Source: Prevotellaceae bacterium (GTDB taxonomy: Bacteria > Bacteroidota > Bacteroidia > Bacteroidales > Bacteroidaceae). Taken from it: 64,000 bases of DNA. The stretch's first letter is position 1; each line of letters starts with the position of its first letter. The notes under the pieces are model-generated. The model was not told the DNA's origin, ran no database searches, and saw nothing but the letters and a program-made list of their open reading frames with translations. Positions 59,865-64,000 of the stretch are shown piece by piece. The position numbers and the translations under genes are program-made. The stretch spans positions 35,978 to 99,977 of the forward strand of contig JAHZGX010000027.1 in NCBI GenBank assembly GCA_019420585.1, written 5' to 3'.

Positions 59865-60623
59865 ATGGAGACAACAAACAAGGAAGTCGTGGAGAAGAAG
59901 ACTTACGTACACGACGAGAACAGGAAGGAGTATGCAAGCAAGGGAGGTGCATACGGTGTGGCTATACCAGCTTTGGCTATTGCAGGAATCACTGCCATCA
60001 ATCAGTTGAGCAACGGTCGCGGTCTGTTTGGCCTTGGCGGTGGCAACATGCCAGAGAACGTGAACATCAACACCACTACCGGAGGTGCTGGTGGTGCAGC
60101 CGCTCCAACCGCTTTCCAGGCATGGGAAAAGGGCTGTGAGGATGCTGTAGCCCTCACCAACGAGATTTGGCGCAACAAGGTGGGTACCTTGGAGTTGATG
60201 TATGCGCACCGGAACACCGACGTGGCAGAGAAGTTCAGCCTGTACAAGGGGCAGACTGATGCAGACTTCGCCCTGTACAAGGGCATGAGAGACCTGTACG
60301 ACAACACGCAGGACAAGATGAACGCCGCACACTTCGGGCTGTACAAGTCACAGCGTGACGGTTTCGATGCCCTCAACGCCCGTATCGGTAAGTTGGAGAA
60401 AGAAGTTGCCGTAGGTGCCGCCATCCGTCCGTATCAGGACAGGCTCATCCAGTGCGAGATTGAAAAGGCCTACACTGCCGGAATCAACTACACCGACCGT
60501 CGTACATGCCGCATGATTCAGGGACAGCTGGTTCTTCCATCTACCCCGACCGTGACTGGATACCAGTCGTATAACGGATGCTGCCAAGTACAGGCGGCAA
60601 GCGGAGGTGGAACGACCGCATAA
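59865..60623 (+). CDS. Conserved hypothetical with Leu-Tyr-Lys repeats
   Basis: 252 residues. A hydrophobic segment (about 28-48, GAYGVAIPALAIAGITAINQL-like), a Gly-rich linker (about 50-80), then a helical region with repeats ending SLYKG, ALYKG and GLYKS at intervals of about 12-30 residues, and a C-terminal part with several Cys. Proteins of this kind occur in gut Bacteroidales phages; function is not known. The protein is neither lysis- nor tail-like and may be a late-acquired (moron) gene with its own operator. Confidence 0.65.
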   Translation: METTNKEVVEKKTYVHDENRKEYASKGGAYGVAIPALAIAGITAINQLSNGRGLFGLGGGNMPENVNINTTTGGAGGAAAPTAFQAWEKGCEDAVALTNEIWRNKVGTLELMYAHRNTDVAEKFSLYKGQTDADFALYKGMRDLYDNTQDKMNAAHFGLYKSQRDGFDALNARIGKLEKEVAVGAAIRPYQDRLIQCEIEKAYTAGINYTDRRTCRMIQGQLVLPSTPTVTGYQSYNGCCQVQAASGGGTTA

Positions 60624-60630
60624 AAGAGAC

Positions 60631-60705
60631 AATATAGTGGTGGGTGTCCGCTCCGGCGGCACTTACCGCTATTTTCAATACAAACATGTTTAACACCACT
60701 ATATT
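60631..60705 (+). promoter_or_regulatory. Inverted-repeat leader abutting a start codon
   Basis: AATATAGTGGTG (60631-60642) pairs perfectly with CACCACTATATT (60694-60705), and the ATG at 60706 follows at once. The 51-base loop holds a second hairpin, CCGC-TCCG-GCGG. In RNA this would bury the ribosome-binding region. Confidence 0.6.
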
Positions 60706-61237
60706 ATGCAAGCAAATGTTTTTTTAGGGGGGGACTCCAGACCCGTTACTCAGAGGCTCCGTAGTAACACCAATTGATTACGACCAGCAAATTGCAGAGC
60801 TGGAGCAGATGAAACAAAAGTTGGAATCACAACGCCAACAGGCGCATAGCACACCGCAACAGAGGCAGCAGACACAATCTCCCATTTGGGACGAGATAGA
60901 GAAACTGACGGCTGATTTCTCGGATAGGGAGTTTGCAATTGTAAACCAAGATGATGAATTTCAACAGAGCCAAAATAACATCATGGCTATAATGCAACGG
61001 GAATATATGCGCATGATGCGTCCGATTGTGGAGGGAACGAAAGACGGCAAGGAGGCTCTTGAAAATCACCTTGCACTTATCAAGCAACTCAAAAAGAAAG
61101 CCGCAAAAGAGGCCGACCGCAACATGGAACTGTTCAACGAGTACACGCAGAACTATTCAGACATGACCTACTCGGATTTCCTGAAGATGAAGAGCGGGAC
61201 AAAGGCAAGTGCATCAAGTAAAACCAACAAGAAGTAA
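60706..61237 (+). pseudogene. Phage protein gene split by one extra base at a G7 run
   Basis: From the ATG at 60706 the frame reads MQANVFLGGD and stops after 23 codons. If the run of seven G at 60727-60733 had six, it would read MQANVFLGGTPDPLLRGSVV, run without stop through EQMKQKLESQRQQ and end in KASASSKTNKK at 61237 (about 176 residues). The downstream body is Gln/Glu/Lys-rich and helical, with REYMRMMRPIVEGTKDGKEA a conserved-looking part seen in Bacteroidales phage genes. If the shift is real, translation could begin at the ATG at 60809 (142 residues). Sequencing error, mutation and phase variation are all possible. Confidence 0.65.
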
Positions 61238-61242
61238 ACGTC

Positions 61243-61689
61243 ATGTACATAAAGGAAAATGTCGCGGAACTGACAGGAAACTTAAAGGTTGCCGTGAGAA
61301 ATTGGGCTAACGGGAAAATAGACGAACTGGCAGCCGGCCGACCGAAGTTGAAAGCGGCATCCGTGTATCTGAAACGCGGATTGAGTAACTGGATGGATCG
61401 AGAGGACAAGCGCATCAACTCAATGACGGACAGCCTTGCGCTGTTCTTGGCCGACAAGGATGGCAACATTGACACGGATATGATTATCAATGATGCCGTG
61501 GCCATGTTCAGGGAAATGGATGTGAACTATGCCGAGATAGGCGGTTTCGGTATTGAATATGGTAAGGGGGCTGTGACGGTGAGCATTCCGCACAGCGTGT
61601 TCCTTGACATGATTTTCGGGGACTTGGGACATGTGAAGATAACGGCCGAGGACTTGCTGGAAATAAAGGAACTGCTAGCACGAAAATAA
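61243..61689 (+). CDS. Conserved hypothetical right-end protein
   Basis: 148 residues, starting 5 bases after the preceding gene, so co-expressed. Helical N-terminal half (MYIKENVAELTGNLKVAVRN, LSNWMDREDKRINSMTDSLA) and a strand-rich end with YGKGAVTVSIPHSVFLDMIF. No family with known role recognised. The pair with the split gene is found near the ends of gut Bacteroidales phage genomes by pattern memory; not certain. Confidence 0.65.
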   Translation: MYIKENVAELTGNLKVAVRNWANGKIDELAAGRPKLKAASVYLKRGLSNWMDREDKRINSMTDSLALFLADKDGNIDTDMIINDAVAMFREMDVNYAEIGGFGIEYGKGAVTVSIPHSVFLDMIFGDLGHVKITAEDLLEIKELLARK

Positions 61690-61706
61690 AGTCCTTGCTT
61701 TGGTAT

Positions 61707-61735
61707 AAAAGGGCATCCGTTTGAGATGCCCTTTT
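61707..61735. terminator. Terminator at the right end of the prophage
   Basis: AAAAGGGCATC pairs with GATGCCCTTTT (11 bp) around CGTTTGA, followed on the plus strand by ATCGTTTTT. It ends the last prophage transcript just before the end motifs and may act in both directions. Confidence 0.8.
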
Positions 61736-61748
61736 ATCGTTTTTCAAA

Positions 61749-61785
61749 TCACATTTCGTTTTTGAAATTGCTCACATTTCGTTTT
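61749..61785 (-). repeat. Right-end transposase binding motifs (two copies)
   Basis: TCACATTTCGTTTT at 61749-61762 and 61772-61785, in direct repeat with period 23 and inverted relative to the left-end copies. The outer copy is 10 bases from the inferred right end at 61795, the same distance as at the left end. Confidence 0.72.
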
Positions 61786-61795
61786 GTCGTGCTTA

Positions 61796-61799
61796 CAGA
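61796..61799. repeat. Right target-site duplication (CAGA)
   Basis: Second copy of the CAGA at 22695-22698, directly outside the right end. Confidence 0.7.
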
Positions 61800-62435
61800 A
61801 ATCACACGCAACTGATTGCCTAAAAAATAAAAGCGCTCACAGGCCAACTGACAGAAGCCAGCCTTCCGCAAGTCCTTCCATTCACCGTCATGATAGTCTA
61901 TCACTGCACCCAAGCCATGAGGCTGAGGGTTGAACAACAGATAGTGTCCGGGAGCCAGCACGCCAAACTTCCAATACTCGTGGAAGTCCGGCAACTCGGG
62001 CTTTTCCCTGCTGACGAATTCACCCGTATCCATGTCATAGGACAGAATCCCCAGTTCGTCCAATACATAAAGCCGCCCTCCTTCCTTGTTCAGGAAGATA
62101 TTCTTTATGCCTACATACTCCGACTTGGAACGCCCCTCGGCACCTATCTTCCTGACAAACTTCCCGTCCATAGAGTAAGAATAGAGTCCTTTTCTGTGAC
62201 GATCCCAAAACACCATCCGGCCATTGCCGAACACGCATTTGTATACCTCTCCCAGCCCGAGGGAATCAGGAGCCTCCAGCCTTACACATTCCTCTATGTC
62301 GAGATGCCTACCCCAGTCGTCCACGTTCGATGCCGTACAGTCAAACTCCACGCCCTCCTGCCCGCCTTCCCGCTGACACGAGCAGAAGGCGAGAGACAGA
62401 ATCAGACAACATGTAATAACATGAAACTTTCTCAT
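61796..62435 (-). pseudogene. 6-bladed beta-propeller lipoprotein, N-terminal fragment (cut by prophage)
   Basis: About 213 host codons. A signal peptide with lipobox (CLILSLAFCSCQREGG) is followed by propeller-like repeats: RMVFWDRHRKGLYSYSMDGK, RLYVLDELGILSYDMDTGEF. The last host residues are QLRVIS; beyond this the frame runs 14 codons into the prophage end (STTKRNVSNFKNEM) and stops at 61749. A truncated, lipidated product could therefore still be made. It follows the intact paralogue at 62514 by 78 bases. Confidence 0.87.
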
Positions 62436-62513
62436 ATCACACTTATTATTTTATAATCATAATTCATTCTTTCCTTTTTTCTGCCACAACAGGATACTGC
62501 AGGGCAGGTATAT

Positions 62514-63836
62514 TCAAAATTCCTTCAAGGTTGCCACCACTATCACCGGGTTGTCCTCGGGAGTGAGACGTTCCAGGATATCACGATCGGACTGCGGCCA
62601 TGATTGATAAACATCTTCACCGTCCTTGCTATCTCTCATCATTTCCAAATACCGTACAAGTTCGTCTGCCGGCCAAACCTTAGCAATCTGATTCCTCTCC
62701 CAGTCATAAAGAAATGCAGGTTTCCATATGTCACTCTCATAAGCAAACTCCAGGAAATTCCGCAAGGGCCTGCCCAACCTTCCCGACAACCGTCCTGCCA
62801 GATAATTTCCCGTATTAAGATTCACTATAGCACAGTCACGGAAACCCACATATCCAAAATCTTTGGTGAAGACAAAATCATCACGCAGGAAATCAATCTG
62901 ATTTATTCTTTTGCAATAACTTTCATCTGTCATCTCGCAATATGACGCTGCCGTGGTGAACGGCTCTCCAAAATCAGCAACCAGGAAGGGCACGCATTCG
63001 TCATCCCTTATCCGCCAAATAGTGTCAGGAGTCAAGATGTCCATATAGAACACACCATCGGGATTGGCATGCAAAGAATGACCCAAAGATATTCCAAACA
63101 CATCTTTGGGAAAACCCGGGTCACACAGGATACCACACTCCGGCATTCCCTTCTCATCTGTCACCGTAAGTTTGAATGAATTCAAGATTCCATAGTCTTC
63201 ATGTACATATGGCAACGTCAGAAGGAATCGCTTGTCACCCCAAAAAGCAATATCCCCGCACCGGAAATACAATGGCTCCGAGCCAAGGTGTTTTCCATGA
63301 AAATCATAGAAGACCAACTTGTCAGAATATCCATCCAGTACACACAATCGTTTGTGATGAGCGTCAAACGCCACTTGAAGCATATTTGTATACTCATTGG
63401 AAGCATGCCCTTTACTGCCAATCTGGTGCAAGAACTTACCATTAAGGTCAAAAGCCAATATGAGCCCGTTCATATAGTCGGTAAGAATCAACAGGCTGTC
63501 ATCCTTGAAGAAATCACCAATATTACCTATGAGGCTTCTTTCGATGGTTTCAAGCGGTATGATTCTGTATTCGGGGCTAAACACGGAATCAATACGGATT
63601 ATCTGGATCATCTGGAACACATCATAGTTCTTCTTTATCTGATACAGGCTTTTCTGCTGCTGGCGCATCAACGGAAGGCTGTCACTCACAGTCTGCGTAC
63701 CTGCGCTCAACCCTTTGCCTAAAGGCCTCAGCACCGTCTTTCCCCCGAACCCGGAAGGAGCCTGCGTGCAGGCATACAGGAAGAGGCAGGCAAGGAGAAC
63801 CAACACAAATATCTCTTTTCCGTTCTTAGGTGTCAT
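62514..63836 (-). CDS. 6-bladed beta-propeller lipoprotein
   Basis: 440 residues from the ATG at 63836 (MTPKNGKEIFVLVLLACLFL), with a signal peptide and lipobox LYAC (lipidated Cys about 23). The body has repeated propeller motifs, for example GLILAFDLNGKFLHQIGSKG, KRLCVLDGYSDKLVFYDFHG and DCAIVNLNTGNYL. Such proteins are common near polysaccharide or peptide uptake genes in Bacteroidales; the ligand is unknown. The frame stays open to the window edge, but the promoter at 63875 supports this start. Probably co-transcribed with the interrupted paralogue. Confidence 0.85.
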   Translation of the reverse strand: MTPKNGKEIFVLVLLACLFLYACTQAPSGFGGKTVLRPLGKGLSAGTQTVSDSLPLMRQQQKSLYQIKKNYDVFQMIQIIRIDSVFSPEYRIIPLETIERSLIGNIGDFFKDDSLLILTDYMNGLILAFDLNGKFLHQIGSKGHASNEYTNMLQVAFDAHHKRLCVLDGYSDKLVFYDFHGKHLGSEPLYFRCGDIAFWGDKRFLLTLPYVHEDYGILNSFKLTVTDEKGMPECGILCDPGFPKDVFGISLGHSLHANPDGVFYMDILTPDTIWRIRDDECVPFLVADFGEPFTTAASYCEMTDESYCKRINQIDFLRDDFVFTKDFGYVGFRDCAIVNLNTGNYLAGRLSGRLGRPLRNFLEFAYESDIWKPAFLYDWERNQIAKVWPADELVRYLEMMRDSKDGEDVYQSWPQSDRDILERLTPEDNPVIVVATLKEF

Positions 63837-63874
63837 GTCAGAATATAATTTTTTAGAATTGTCTGTATTCACCA

Positions 63875-63882
63875 CAAAGATA
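63875..63882 (-). promoter_or_regulatory. Promoter of the propeller operon
   Basis: TATCTTTG on the minus strand matches the -7 element, 39 bases upstream of the ATG at 63836. No clear -33 element. The rest of 63837-64000 shows no separate gene that I can support. Confidence 0.5.
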
Positions 63883-64000
63883 GGAAAATTTAACAGGACT
63901 GCATTATAGGACACAAAAAATCTGTCCTCCAGTTTGTTATAAAAGTATTGCTGTCCGGTAAAACTCAAACGAGCCTGCTCCCCCTGTCCGAAGTCCCTTA

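Larger units (their letters stand above)
22699..61795 (+). mobile_element. Mu-like transposable prophage, about 39.1 kb
   Basis: Bounded by imperfect inverted ends that share AAAACGAAATGTGA starting at base 11 from each end. It contains a DDE transposase and MuB-type ATPase, a repressor near the left end, and head and contractile-tail genes of Mu type. It interrupts a host lipoprotein gene. Many genes use AGG for arginine and are GC-rich compared with the host flanks. All expected head, tail and lysis functions are present and open, apart from one split gene at 60706, so it may be inducible. The exact terminal base is inferred from end symmetry and the restored host frame. Confidence 0.92.

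Noticed and set aside
22699..61795. Reverse transcriptase or template repeat for a diversity-generating retroelement
   Set aside because: No frame in the prophage shows a YxDD-type reverse transcriptase motif, and I found no second copy of the 56950-57095 sequence.
22699..61795. Invertase-controlled tail-fibre switch as in Mu (gin/G segment)
   Set aside because: No serine or tyrosine recombinase frame is present and no duplicated fibre ends are seen.
63837..64000. N-terminal extension of the propeller lipoprotein to 63968 or beyond
   Set aside because: It would bury the lipoprotein signal peptide and cross a good promoter; the open frame is probably accidental or the tail of an upstream gene beyond the edge.

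Overview
The window is a piece of a Bacteroidales chromosome (phylum Bacteroidota), split by a complete Mu-like transposable prophage. The host assignment rests on gene content and order: a minus-strand division/peptidoglycan cluster mraZ-rsmH-ftsL-ftsI-murE-mraY-murD-ftsW, a gldH-ricT-holB cluster, many promoters with the TAnnTTTG -7 element of Bacteroides, and a pair of 6-bladed beta-propeller lipoproteins. The genus cannot be fixed from sequence alone; a stand-alone IMP cyclohydrolase in place of bifunctional PurH would fit Prevotellaceae-like relatives, but that is inference.

1-22.7 kb (host). ftsW (cut by the window edge) to mraZ run leftward as one operon making and polymerising lipid II at the septum. 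To the right of a divergent promoter region lie a secreted cyclophilin, IMP cyclohydrolase and the elongation operon mreB-mreC-mreD-mrdA-rodA. This converges with gldH-ricT-holB. Then come metF (minus) and a UDP-glucose dehydrogenase-type gene (plus).

22.7-61.8 kb (prophage, about 39.1 kb). The element sits inside a beta-propeller lipoprotein gene: its 3' part is at 22252-22698 and its 5' part at 61796-62435, and the two rejoin in frame through a shared CAGA. The prophage ends carry repeated AAAACGAAATGTGA-type motifs, as expected of transposase binding sites. Order: left-end repeats, a LexA-like repressor (minus), a compact repressor/early promoter switch, a tRNA-like sequence and small early genes, MuA-type DDE transposase, MuB-type ATPase, further early genes and an end-of-early regulator candidate. 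A head block (DUF1834-like, gpG-like, MuF with a possible nuclease tail, portal, DUF1320, large and small terminase) lies on the minus strand. Protease, capsid, contractile tail (sheath, tube, frameshifted chaperone, tape measure, baseplate), a 2160-residue tail protein with a C-type-lectin-like end, lysis genes (holin-like, amidase, unimolecular-spanin candidate) and four small right-end genes lie on the plus strand. The contractile-tail genes imply a myovirus.

61.8-64 kb (host). The N-terminal part of the interrupted propeller lipoprotein and an intact paralogue upstream of it, probably one operon.

Most notable: a diversity-generating-retroelement-like variable tip with no reverse transcriptase in view, a MuF-toxin-like fusion, an antisense small-RNA candidate beside it, an aberrant tRNA-like element, antisense gene pairs in the early region, and a gene split at a G7 run behind a strong inverted-repeat leader.
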